This document shows positions 39,387 through 51,300 of a DNA stretch of 64,000 bases, in pieces. Origin of the DNA: Paratrimastix pyriformis (taxonomy: Eukaryota; Preaxostyla; Paratrimastigidae); the NCBI GenBank assembly GCA_027972325.1, contig JAPMOS010000044.1, forward strand, positions 124,001-188,000, read 5' to 3'. A program made the translations under genes and the position numbers. The first letter of the stretch is position 1; every line of letters starts with the position of its first letter. A model generated the notes under the pieces. The model was given only the letters and a program-made list of their open reading frames with translations, was not told where the DNA came from and ran no database searches.

Positions 39387-40469
39387 TTACAGAGCGAGAA
39401 CGGCAGCGAAGAAGGCGGCAGCCATCGAGGGGACGACGTTGAGAGCGCCGGAGCCCGAGAGGCCAGAGGCCTTGCCGACAGCCACCGACTTGTAACCGGT
39501 GCTGGTGGTGTAGTCGGCCTTGGGGGATGCGTTGGAGGCGGCCTGGTTGTAGCGGAGGGTCTGGAGCATGTTCGACATTTGCTGGTTGAGCTCGAGAGTG
39601 GAAGAGAAGGGCGAGCCCATTGAGAAGGAGGCAGTGCCGAACATCTTGCTGCAAATGGCGGTCTTGCAGGCGTCAGTGGTTTGGCAAATCTTGACGGTGG
39701 AGGGGGTGCCGGGGAGCCCATAGTCAGAGAACGCCTGGATGAGGTCATCGAAGCTAAAAACGAAAAACAGTTATCCCCATGGGGAGGAGGGAGGGAACGA
39801 ACCCATGGAGATACTCCGAGAAAGAGTTGACCAGGGAGTCGCAAGTTTCGGAAGAGAAGTACATGATGGTCTTGTCAGCGTTCCAATACGAAGCCCAGTT
39901 GGCGTCGCACATGTAGCAAAAGAGGCCACTGTAATGCTGCATCATAACGAGGACGGCGCTGCTCATGCCATTGAACATGCGGTTAATGGCATTGACGAGC
40001 TTCGGGTACTGGTTGCCGAGCTAAAGGGTGAAAATGAAAAAGAGGCTTCGAAAACGGAGGAGAAAAAAAGCGAACCGCCGAAACAGCCTGCTTGAAGTAA
40101 TAGGCAGCCAATCCCATCGCCTGGGTGGTTTGGTTCTTGAGAGCCTCCCAGTCAGTGGTAAGCTGCGCACGGAGGTACGGTGAAAAGACGAGTTAACAAA
40201 AGAATTAACAAAAGAACGAGACAGAGAGAAAAAACGATCATCCAAAAGAACCATCCCCCAGATCGACGGACGTTGCCCATCATCTCGGCAGTGCAGCAGG
40301 TATTGTAGCTGTTCAGGTTCTTGCAAACAGTGAAGTCAACGTGAGCAGCGGGAGCAGCGGGAATTGTCAAGCCAAAGGGCACTGCCATACTCTCAAGGAG
40401 GGGGTTGTTGCAGGTCGTCGCAGCAAAGCTCACCCCGAAAAGCAGGGCAACAAGAGCAAAGGCACGCAT
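39387..40469 (-). CDS. Secreted cysteine-containing protein, probably GPI-anchored
   Basis: Four exons, 40469-40272, 40162-40076, 40020-39803 and 39753-39387, which join in frame to 289 residues. It starts with a clear signal peptide (MRAFALVALLFGVSFA). The mature part has at least ten cysteines, including CCTAEM, CYMCDANW and CQTTDACKTAICSK. It ends in a Ser/Gly-rich stretch and a hydrophobic tail, AAAFFAAVLAL, typical of a GPI-attachment signal. One N-x-S/T site is present (NQTT). Introns are short (50-110 bp). I do not recognise the family. Likely a surface protein. The LSU rRNA fragment begins about 70 bp past its stop on the same strand. Confidence 0.85.
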
Positions 40470-40866
40470 GATTTCGCTGTTTTTTGGAGGGCGGTCTGCG
40501 TTGGTGGGATATACACCCTCGCCCCATTTTCTGACACTCGTTTCGGACCCCTGCGCACTCGGTCTTCGGCAGTGCCGCTTGCATTGGATCACTCCTGGAC
40601 CGGCTCAGGATGTTCTCCGTCGTCACCGGCACATCCTCTTCCCGCCGTCGCTGGATCCTGCTATTCGCAGATGTTGTTTGCGCCCCCCTCTGGACGTCAT
40701 CTTCGAGATAGGCGTGGAGAAATGCTCCTGCGAGGGGGACTCCAGAGAGTTTGCAATGCGGCTTCCACGACTTCTCTCCATTCGGCGACTATCCGCCCGC
40801 CTTCGCTATAGATGGTTGCATTTCGTAGATCTCGTGGTGGCCGAGCATCCGGCAGCATGTCATCAT

Positions 40867-41010
40867 GCGAGGTGCGCGTGCGAGGTGCGCGTGCGAGGTG
40901 CGCGTGCGAGGTGCGCGTGCGAGGTGCGCGTGCGAGGTGCGCGTGCGAGGTGCGCGTGCGAGGTGCGCGTGCGAGGCGCGCGTGCGAGGCGCGCGTGCGA
41001 GGCGCGTGCC
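40867..41010. repeat. 13-bp tandem repeat GCGAGGTGCGCGT, about 11 copies
   Basis: Perfect copies for about eight units, then GCGAGGCGCGCGT variants. Because 13 is not a multiple of three, all three frames repeat the same 13-residue peptide, which explains the parallel open frames. Confidence 0.9.
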
Positions 41011-41595
41011 AGCCAGGCGGAGGCACAGGGTGCGAGGACAACCGTGGGCAATGAGCCGCCGAAGCTAACAATGGTTCATCGACCATACATTTCTAGGTCC
41101 TTGTTCGTGGAGGGTGGAGACAATGAATTGGTGGCTTCCACAAAATGGTCCACTCATCATTTCATTGGCATGCCTGCTCTGAGTTGGCATCCGGGTCTTC
41201 AAACGCTGTGGCAAAAAGTGTGACGAAAAAAGTATCTTGGGATATCCTTGGACAAATTGAAAATAGATCGATTCGAGAAGTTCTAACACTCGGGTCCCAG
41301 ACTGTCCCTCGTGCACAAACGCAACGACAAAAAATTTACTTTTTTCTTTCTCACTTTCTTTTTTCTTTCTCCACTTCTTTCTCCTTTTTTACAACTTTCG
41401 TGCAACTCTACTCCCTCCATGAGGTCGTCGGTCACGGGCGCCTCCGCACCGGGGCACAGCCCTCAATCTCAGAAGCTCGCCAGCTCGAGAAGGCACCTTT
41501 TTGCCTGGCATGCTTCAACTTGGCGCTCTCGACCAGCACAAGATGGAGAGCGACCCCAACCCAAGATGGGGTCAAACCTTTCTTTTCGTTTTCGA

Positions 41596-41696
41596 ATCGT
41601 TTTCCTCTTCCTTCTCTCTTCCTTCTTTTTTACCTCTTTCAGCGTTCTTCTCCGGCAATTGCCCCATCGTCCCCGGGCCAACACGTTTTCCCCCCT
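41596..41696. repeat. Repeat IV, copy 1
   Basis: Pyrimidine-rich lead then CTTCTCCGGCAATTGCCCCA and TCGTCCCCGGGCCAACACGT. The roughly 50-bp core (41645-41693) differs by about one base from 44282-44331. It lies just downstream of the RsmH gene. Confidence 0.65.
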
Positions 41697-41839
41697 TTTG
41701 CCAACACGTTCCTCCATAGGATTGTGCAGTCATCCGGAAGCGAGTGCAGCGGATTTTCATAGCTCAAATCACAATCACGGGGCATCTCGTATTGACGGCC
41801 ATGAAGACAAGAAGATCGATCACACAGAGCCACCCGCGA

Positions 41840-43485
41840 TCATCTTCTGCCGCGGCCCCGACCACGGCCGCCCCGACTGCTCCCACCTCGACTGCTCCCA
41901 CCTCTGCCGCCCCTGCCGCCCCGACCGGTTCCGGCGGATCCAGAGGAGCCACAGCCGATGGTGAGGCCCGCAAACCCAGTGCATCGGTCGACAATGGCCC
42001 GAGCGGCCTCCTCGCCGTCCTCCTCGCTGTCGCCCTCATCCTCCTCGGCCTCGGCTGGGACCGGGATGGGCGCAGGGGCGCTGCCGCGGGCACCGGCCTC
42101 CTCCTCCTCGCCGTCCTCGTCGGGGCTGCGGTCGTCCCCGCTGGCCTCCTCCTCGGCCTCCTCGGCCTCCTCGTCATCGTCCGACCCGCTGCTGCTGTGG
42201 TCCTCCTCGGCGAGCCCGTCGATCATCCGGATGGCGCGCAGTTTGGCCGACCGGCTGCGCGGGTTCGAGGCGACCTCCCCCTTGTCCGCCACGAGCGGCT
42301 TCCGGGTGACGGGGCGCGCCTTGCCCTCGGCGACCAGCTTGGCGAAGGCCTGTTTGACCAGGCGATCTTCGAGACTGTGGAAACTGATGATGGCCGCGAT
42401 ACCTGGGGGGAGGGGGGAGGGGAGGGGGAGGGGGAGGGAGGGGAGGGAGGGAGGGGGAAGGGGGGAGTCAGCATCATGAGAATGAGAGGGGCGAGGGGTG
42501 ATGTCGACATCATGAGAACATAATCGACTTCCCCGAGGTTCTACAGACCGCCAGGCCGCACGAGGATGGGGACGTCGGCCAGCAGCCTGTGGAGGACGTT
42601 GAGTTCCCCGTTGACGGCGATCCGCAGGGCCTGGAAGGTCTTCGTGGCCGGGTCAATCCGCTGCTGCTGGGCGACCTTGCGCCCGTAGGCCCGCCGGACA
42701 ATGTCGGCCAGTTGGGTGGTGGTGGTGATGGGCGCGTACTCGCGTGCCTCCAAGATCAGCCGGGCAATCTTGCGCGAGTGGGGCTCCTCGCCGTACGTGA
42801 AGATCAGGTTGGCCAGGTCCTCCTCGGGGAGCTTGTTGACCAGATCGGCGGCAGTGTCGGGGCGCTCCGGGTCCAGCCGCATGTCCAGCGGGCCGGGCTG
42901 GAGGAAGGACAGCCCCCGGGTGGGATCTTCCAGCTGTTTGGAGCTATAACCCAGGTCGGCGAGCAGCAGATGGACACCTCCTCTGGCCAGCGGCTGAGCA
43001 GTTGTTCCGTCCTGGGGGGCGGCGGTGGGTTTGGTGAGGACTCCGAGGGTGGCGAGGACGTACTTTGCGGTGCTAAAATTCGCCTTGACCAGATCGAGAG
43101 TGCATGTGGAGAGGCGAGAAACGCGCTGCCGAACGAATGCCAGGCTGGTTGGGTCCACATCAAGACCAATGTAACGGCCTGTCGAGCCAAGATGGGGAGC
43201 GATCAGAGCAGCGTGACCGCCCCGACCCAGAGTACAATCGAGAACGATCTGCCCTTCGTGAGGGGCCAAAACCTCAAGGGTCTGAGAAGCAAGGACCGGA
43301 ATGTGGTTGGCCTCCTGAAGGAGCGAATCCTCGGTGGGAGGAGCAGCCGCAGGGGCAGCCTGCTCTGTGTTGTGTTCCATCTCGCGGGGGTCAAGCTGGC
43401 GGTGGTTTGACTTTTGACAAGCCGCGAATGAAACGGCGGCAGGAATGTTACAACTCGCTTCCAGAGGGAGAGAGCGCAACACCAT
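41840..43485 (-). CDS. rsmH: RsmH/MraW-family rRNA (cytosine-N4) methyltransferase with acidic and RG-rich tail
   Basis: Exons 43485-42549 and 42402-41840 join at [17 protein letters not shown], giving 499 residues. The family transfers a methyl group from S-adenosylmethionine to a cytosine of small-subunit rRNA (C1402 in E. coli; METTL15 in mitochondria). Visible motifs: [26 protein letters not shown] (SAM site), [50 protein letters not shown] and [13 protein letters not shown]. The core ends there and is followed by about 110 extra residues: an acidic stretch, then RGG/RG repeats. The first methionine (43485) adds 35 residues before MEHNTEQ (43380) that could be a targeting peptide; either start is possible. 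It lies 13 bp from the stop of the upstream OTU1 gene. Confidence 0.92.
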
Positions 43486-43498
43486 ATCATTAACATGT

Positions 43499-44947
43499 TC
43501 ATTTCCTCAACTCGCGGAAATCTGTATGGCCCGTGGCTTTGGCATGCTTCATGCAATCCTGCTGCCCGACGAGGATTCTCAAGCACTCGTGGCATCGGAG
43601 AACAAAGGTACTTGTGTCGGTGTAGTGGTGTTCCTGCTTCATCTGCAGGCCCAGAGTCGTCACGAGCTGGTCGGCCATTCGGCTGCTGATTGAGACCCGG
43701 GTCACGTCCATGACTCCAGGGGCATCGGGGGAATAGCCAAACGCGAGTGCATCGTAGTGGATACCGTCATACATGAGGTAGCAACATTCCGAATATCCAC
43801 TGTTCTGGCCTGTATGAGGGCGGAAGAGTGAAGTTCAGTTGCTCTCTCCTCGGGGGCCAACAGACCATAGACATCGATGCGGGCCGACTGGCAGTCGAGC
43901 GCGCCGATCTCCACCTGGTAGATCTTCGAGAACACCGAGAGCTCGATGGCCCCTGCCCCCCGCCAACCACAGACAGCGATGAGAGAAAGGCGAGATTGGT
44001 AAATTGGAACGTGCCTCGGATTGCTGCTGCGGGTGATGGGGAGAGGACGACAGACCGCCCCAATTACCGGGGTCTCGGATCCAGGCGGCGTATTCCAGCG
44101 GCGGTTTGCCCAGCATCACCTCGGTGTATGTGTCGGGGTGCGCCAGGATAAAATCGGCGCAGCGCTAGAAAATCAAGAAGCGCGGAGAGAAAATGATCCA
44201 CGAGGAACCGCCCATTCACCCCGCCCCCTTTCGTTTTATCGTTCTCCTCTTCCTTTTCGTTCTCTCCCTTCTTCCTTCAACTTTCTTCTCCGGCAATTGT
44301 CCCATCGTCCCCGGGCCAACACGTTTTCCCCCTTCCAGGGAACACTGACCATGCGAAGCGCGAGGGCTTTCTCTGTGTCTCTGTCCTCGAGGACGTAAGC
44401 CACGGCGGAGAACAGACAGCTATTGTCGTCGATCTGTGAATGGACAAAACAGCAATGCCGGAGATGGAGTGAATGGACCGGGTGGGCAGACCATGGGCCG
44501 GCGAATGACAAACATACCGTCCAACTCGTCAGGGGGTGGCGGCACGGCTGGGCGCGGGGCCGGAGGGGGCGGGGGCGGGGGCGGGGGCGGCGAAGGTTGG
44601 ATAGGCCGAGCAATAGGAACCAAGGAAGGAGAAGTTGCAACACTGGTGGCCGAAGGTGGTGGATTCGGATCGACTGCGAGGAATATGTGTGGAGCAGCGG
44701 AATCTGAGAGTGAACACGGACCTTCCGCGTTTATGACATCCCCATCCTTCAAAATCTCTGATGCATCATGCTCTTCTTTCCCTCCAAGATCCAGAAGCAC
44801 TGGAGGAAAGCCACTCTTCAGGAGGCGGAGCGTTTTCTCAGGGATGTGCGTGGCACGGGAAACCTCTTGCCGAAAACTCGCCACTGTGGCAGAAGGGCCC
44901 AATGTAATGGTTTCGACGCCTTCAGCGGAACGTACACGAATTCTCAT
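43499..44947 (-). CDS. OTU1/YOD1-type deubiquitinase (UBX-like, OTU, C2H2 zinc finger)
   Basis: Five exons, 44947-44510, 44433-44350, 44164-44056, 43952-43866 and 43809-43499; 342 residues. N-terminal ubiquitin-like/UBX fold (MRIRVRSAEGVETITLG ... LRLLKSGFPP), a Pro-rich linker, then the OTU cysteine protease: DDNSCLF (Asp and Cys of the active site), YTEVML, WGGAIELSVFS, and the catalytic His in YDGIHYDAL. The C-terminus is the YOD1-type finger, CHECLRILVGQQDCMKHAKA, then TGHTDF. The known role is ubiquitin-chain trimming with Cdc48/p97 in ER-associated degradation. All key residues are present. Introns are 76, 185, 103 and 56 bp; the 185-bp one carries repeat IV. It is divergent from the Kelch-RhoGAP gene by 100 bp. 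Confidence 0.95.
44230..44338. repeat. Repeat IV, copy 2, in an OTU1 intron
   Basis: The 50-bp core (44282-44331) with its pyrimidine-rich lead matches 41596-41696. It fills most of the intron 44349-44165. Confidence 0.7.
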
Positions 44948-45047
44948 GGCAAGGGAGAGGCCAAACTTTTGACGAAGTCAATCGTAGCCTCAAGTCCCGG
45001 GCAGGCACTAGAACCAAAACCCACTCGAAGCGGTTGCGTTTCTCATC
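44948..45047. promoter_or_regulatory. 100-bp divergent spacer shared by OTU1 and the Kelch-RhoGAP gene
   Basis: Only 100 bp separate the two start codons, so both promoters overlap. No known box is evident. Confidence 0.4.
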
Positions 45048-46296
45048 ATGACTACCGCTTGGAGGCAATTTTCCCTGAAGGGTACGGCTCCTGTGCGTAA
45101 TTCGCACTCGGCAGCTCAATATCAGAACGCGATGTACATTTATGGGGGCTCAGGCACATCTACAGGCGATGTGCTGTCCCTCCCGCTGGGGCCTGGTTTG
45201 TCGCGCGTGCTGACCCGCTTCAACCGCCTGTCTTTTTGTAGAGGTTCCATTTTCCCAGGAACGCGAGTGGAAAAATCTGGGCACACCTTTCACAGACCGC
45301 TACGGCCATTCTTCTGTCGTCTTCGGGACTTCGATGTATTGCTTTGGTGGGAAAAAGGTCTCCTCGCCAAAAATATCTTATTCGTCTCATTTTCGCCCAC
45401 TAGATGGCTGCCATTTCTGGCGGGACTCGATGCAACGAATTGATTGCCTATGATTTCGGTCCGGCGAGTCCACCATGTACGCTGTTCACACGGGTGTTTT
45501 CTTCACTGCAGAATCAAAAACGTGGCGTGATATTCCACTGGCCGGAGACTATCCCTCCCCCCGTTCTGGCCACAGTGCCGTGGTCTGGCACGACCAGATG
45601 TACGTCTTCGGGGGTGTGGCCCGGGACGACAAGTCGCAGGAGTATTTCAACGATTGCTACGTGTTTGACTTCGGTCGGGTGGTGCCTCCCAACACCCTCT
45701 GTCCTCTGGCCTGGGAGACGTTCACCTGGGCGCGACTCTAATCCCTTCCCGTCTCCTCCTCCCCCCCCCCCCCGGTTGGTGCAGCCACCCAGAGGTGGGG
45801 TCGGCTCTTGCCGGCAGGGAGCCCCCCGTCTGCCCGGGCCATGCACAGCGCGGTCGTGTGGGCGGGCAAGATGTGGGTCTTTGCCGGCCTGGATTCGAAC
45901 GAGCGGCTGGCCGATATGCACGCCCTCGACCTGGGTCAGCAACCCGCCACCATTACCCCGGCACCACCACCCGTCCCCGCACCCACATGATCACCATCAG
46001 CAAGCAGCATCATGACCACCATCTCATCATCATCCAGTATCATCATCGTAATCCGTGCATCATCGCATCCGATCAGCATCCGATCAGCATCCGATCAGCA
46101 TCATCATCAGCATCAGCATCATCATTAGCATCATCATTGTCGTCATTGTCGTCATTGTCGTCATTGTCGTCATCATCATCATCACTATCATTAGTATCAT
46201 CATTGTCATCATTGTCATCATCATCGTCACCTCTGCCCCCGCGGCCCGCAATCTGCCTGCACGATCAGTCTCCTCCACGCAGTCACGGTAGCACAT

Positions 46297-46378
<82 letters not shown>

Positions 46379-48022
46379 ATCATCATCATCAATCATCAAT
46401 CATCAATCATCATCAATCATCAATCATCATCATCATCATCATCATCACCCAACCATCATCCAGTCATCGTCATCATCAATCATCAGAAAGATCTCATCGC
46501 CCGACGCACCACCACCAACACCGCCCCACCCCGGCCTGTGCCCCGTTCCACAGAGACGCGCACATGGGCCCCGGTCGCCTACGACGCGATGCCGGGGACC
46601 CCGCTGCCCGGCCCCCGCTGCAGCCACACGGCGGTGGTGCTGTTCCGGCCCCTGGACGGCGGCTGGCGGTTCACCCACCGGATGGAGGGCCCCTGGCAGC
46701 ATGCCGTGGGGATGTGGGTCTTCGGGGGCCGGGGCGCGGCCCGGTCTCTGAATGAGCTCTGGAGGTTCTGCTTCGGTCTGGCGGCATGAATGACGGGTGG
46801 CTGGTGGGGGGTGGGGCGCCTGTGCCCGGGCCGGATGGTTCTGCTCCGATCGGGCCCCTCTTGCTGTGCCAGAATGATGACGGGAGGGCGGGGTGTCTCC
46901 TGTGCCGGGATGTGCTCTGGTGGCTGTCCGGTGATATGTGCGCGGCATGCGTCTGTGTCGGTATGGTTGGTTGTCAGCATCGTGTCGGCGTGCTGCTGCG
47001 CCGGCGTTTACGTTCGGAGCCCGTCCATATATTTTCTACTCCCCCCCACTCCCCCTCCCGCGTGCCTCTCGCCCCTCGCCGCGCCTCCCCAGCCACCCGC
47101 CGCTGGGACCAAGTGCAACCCCACGGACCCGCGCCTCCGCCCCGGTACATCCACACGGCCATCCCGTTGGTGCGGGCCCGGGGCCCGGGGGATCGCGGCG
47201 ACCAGGGTGTCGGGACGGGCCTCGGCTCGCAGATGGTGGTCTTTGGCGGCTACCAGGAGGAGACCCGCCAGCACTACGGCGACGTCTGGCTGATGGGGGC
47301 GCCATCGGGTCCGTGGCCCCCCCTGTGGGCAGGTGGATATCCCCCCGGGTTGATGTGACCGTCGCCTCCCCGATGAGCAGTGCTTGCTTGGCCTCAGAGT
47401 CGTCATTTTCAGCATCCAGTCAGCATCAGCATCCTGATCAGCATCACCCAGTCATCATCATCACCCAGTCATCATCATCACCCAGTCATCATCATCACCC
47501 AGTCATCGTCATCATCACCCAGTCATCATCATCACCCAGTCATCATCATCACCCAGTCATCATCATCACCCAGTCATCGTCATCATCATCACCCAGTCAT
47601 CGTCATCATCATCACCCAGTCATCGTCATCATCATCGTCCCAGTCATCGTCATCATCATCACCCAGTCATCATCATCACCCAGTCATCATCATCACCCAG
47701 TCATCATCATCACCCAGTCATCATCATCACCCAGTCATCATCATCATCACCTCCATTCCTCGGGCGGGGCTGCCCTCAGACGAGACGGTCATGAAGGAGC
47801 TCGAGGATTCCGTGCCGGCCGTCCTCCGGGAATGCGTCCAGTGGCTCGATGCCCCCGACCGCAGTCCGCACCCCGCCCCGCCTGTCCAACCCTCCCTGCC
47901 CCCAAACTTGCCTGCCCTCTCCTATTGCTGTTGTTGCCACCTTCATCTTTACCGTCGTCGTCATCTGCATTAGCCGATCGCATCGCCATCCAGTCACCAT
48001 CATCATCATCCGGTCATCATCA

Positions 48023-48094
<72 letters not shown>

Positions 48095-48342
48095 TCATCA
48101 TCCAGTCATCATCCAGTCATCATCCAGTCATCATCCAATCATCATCATCCAATCATCATCATCCAATCATCATCATCCAATCATCATCATCATCCAATCA
48201 TCATCATCCAATCATCATCATCCAATCATCATCATCCAATCATCATCATCCAATCATCATCTCCCAATCATCATCACCCAATCATCATCATCCAATCATC
48301 ATCATCCAATCATCATCATCCAATCATCATCATCATCATCCG

Positions 48343-48383
<41 letters not shown>

Positions 48384-51300
48384 TGCGAACTCTTCGCGCC
48401 TGATGCCGCTTGCCGGGGGGGCAGTTGTCTGCGAGGGCATCTTCCGTGTGCCCGGCGAGAAGATGGAGCTCGACAAGATGTGCGCCGAGTACCGCCGCCA
48501 CGACCGTCCGCCCGCCACCCCCGCCCACAACCCCACGCCCCTTCACGTACCGCTACCATATCGCCAAAATCCCCACGCCCACACAGTGCCGTCGCGCACC
48601 AGCACGCTTCCGGCTCATCAATCGCCCCATTACCCCACGCAACTTCTTGGGGTGGGTGCGCGTCGGTATTCCCCCGGTGCTGCCCGCCCCGCCTGCATCA
48701 TCCTCCAGACCGTGTCAACCTGGCCCGGCAGAAGCTGGTCTCGAACGTGGCCTCATTCCTGAAGCTCTACCTGCGCGAGCTGCGCGACCCCATCGTCCCC
48801 TTCGAGTTCTACGACGCCTTCCTGGCGGCCGGCGGTCCGTTCCCCCTGATCGTGTCTCTTGCCTGCCTGCTGTCCTGTCTGTGTCTGGACCTGTCTCTCT
48901 GCCTGCCTGTCAGCGTACGGACCAAGCCTCCCAATGTCTCTTGCCGCGGCTGCCATGCGCTGGGAACAAACAACGTAGCCGACTCATTCACTCCCATCCG
49001 TTCCCACTCCCCCCCCCCCCCCCCCCCCGTCTCCTCCTCCCTCCTGGTCGTGGTGGGCGCAGGATCGACCAACGCCATCGCCTGCGCTACCTGCTGGACC
49101 TGCTGCCCACGGAGAACCTGATCGCCCTCCGGTACATGCTCGCCTTCGCCACCAAGGTCCGGTGCGGCTCCTTTTGGGGCGGGTGGGAACGGGGGCGGGG
49201 CGCCTCGAATGTTTGGTGGTTTTGCAGCCTCATCAGGACACGACCCTTGGTCGTTCTCATCCCATTCTCGTTCCTCACCCCCTGATCCACACCCCTCATT
49301 CCTCACCCCCCGATCCGCACCACGCCCGCCCCGCCGCCCGATGATGCAGGTGAGCCGGCACAGCGCCCAGAACAAGATGGACATCGCCAACCTGGGCACC
49401 GTCCTGGGCCCCGTCATCCTGCGGGCCCCCGACGCCGCCACGCCCACCGTCCGCCACCAGCCGCCCTGCCCGCACCGGCCCCCGACGCCCCCGCACCCCG
49501 TCCCCGCACCCACCATCACGGTTTCACTCACTCGTCCCAAAGGCGCCTTCCGTTCATCTCCACAACACCCGACCCCCATACCCTCCACTCCGCTCATCCG
49601 CTTCCCGCGCCTCATTCGGCACACCGGGGCTGTCTGGTCGCCAGCTGGGGATGGTGGGCAACATGATGAAGGCCAACCGGACGGTGGGCCTGATGCTGGC
49701 CAACTTTGACGAGATCTTCCTGGTCTGCTCCGCCCCGGTCCCATGCCTACCGTATGCCCCCATATGCCCCCATATGCCCCCATATGCCCCCATGCCCGCC
49801 CTCTTCCTGGATTTGATGGTGCGATATCGTCGTTTCGAAACCGGCCACTGTTCGACGATCGCATTGATCGTGTGGGCGGTGACTGTGGTGGTGGTGACGG
49901 CGGTGGTTGCTGGTGGTGGTGGTGGTGGTGTGTGTGATTGCAGACGCCCTCTCCCACGGCCAGCCCCGTCCTGCAGGGCGTGGGTGCGGCCCTGTGCAAA
50001 TCGGATAAGCCGGAGGTCCGTGGCCATCCCCCTCCCCCCGGCCTCGCCCCCGCATCACCCCCGCATCACCCCCGCATCTCACCCGCTGCACCGCAAATGG
50101 CATTTTTGACCCGATTCCCCCCGCCGCCCGTCAGCCATTCATCCCATCGATCCTCCCCTGGTGCGGCGGGGGTGGGGGTGGGGTGTGTACTGCCATCTCA
50201 CCAGCTCCCCTACGAGGCGGACGACATGATCTTCATCAAGCAGTTCGACGTCTTCACCCCGGCCGCCGGCTCCACGGCGACCCCCGCGCCCTCGCCCGCC
50301 CCGTCGCTCTCCCCGCCCATCCTGAGCCCCGCCTCCCCGCCCGTCCCCGGAATCCCCGCTGCCGCCCCGGCCGCCGCCCCCTCCGAGGTCCCCGCAACGG
50401 CCCTGGCAACGGCCGCAGCCGCAGCCGCGGCGGGATGTGCGCCGGCGGGCACGGGTGGGTCGGGATGGTGCTTGGTGGAGGTGCGCGGCAAGCAGGGGTT
50501 GGTGCCGCTGAGCCACATCAGCCTCATGGTCCGGGGCCTGGCGCATCCATGCCGCTCCTCCCACCACCCTCACCACCACCTCGTGCCTCCTCATGGGGAC
50601 GGCGGTCATCATCAGCATCATCGTCATCATCACCATCATCATCAGCATCGTCATCACCACCACCATCATCATCATCATCAGCATCACCATCACCATCACC
50701 ATCAATCATCAGCATCGACCCTTCTGGCGGCGCCGCCGCCATCCCTGCGTCTTGCCCTGCCCCCCCTTCCCCTCCCCCCGTTTGCTCCTCACCGGCGCCT
50801 TCTGGATGTTATCGTGTCGGGTTTCGGTGGGCTGCTGCTGCTGCTGGTGGTGGTGGTGGTGGCCACTGGCTTTCTCTGCGCAGTACGTGGTGGACGGGCT
50901 CTCGGAGAAGAATCTCTTCCCGCCCGTCACCACGCCCGTCACCTCGCCCCGTGATGCCGCCCCTCCCAGCATCCTGCCCCCGCTCTCAGGGTCTGCCCCC
51001 TCCCCTCCCCTCCACTCCTCCCCCTCCCGCATACACACCTTCCTGTTTGCCACACAGACACACACACACTTCCATCACATACCTGGATGGACACATTCCT
51101 CGGGATCTGCACATGTAGCGCCCCGATGGCCGACGGCCCGGCCGGAGTCGCGTCTCCCACGAGCCCCCCCGCGGCCCCTGCCTCCTCCGCCCCGCCGCCA
51201 TCCACCCCCCGCCACGGCCACGGCCACGGCCACGGCCACGGCCACGGCCACGGCCACGGCTGCCCCCGCCCCCGCCCCGCCTGCCGTCCCTGCGGCCATG

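Larger units (their letters stand above)
40470..41839. other. Intergenic region with a 13-bp tandem array and a copy of repeat IV
   Basis: No supported gene. It contains the 13-bp array at 40867-41010, T-rich tracts at 41330-41400, and repeat IV near 41596-41696. The open frames crossing it show no recognisable domain. Confidence 0.5.

Noticed and set aside
45700-45741. ETFTWARL as a Kelch exon end
   Set aside because: It resembles a Kelch strand but is followed at once by a stop with no donor. The intron 45671-45784 joins DF to ATQRWGRLL in frame instead.
47420-48385. Regular tandem repeats resembling a CRISPR array
   Set aside because: The units are contiguous low-complexity CAT-rich repeats without unique spacers, in a eukaryotic intron.
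46938-49121. 727-residue Ser/His-rich plus-strand frame
   Set aside because: It runs through intronic CAT and CACCCAGT repeats; the real Kelch and RhoGAP exons lie in other frames within it.
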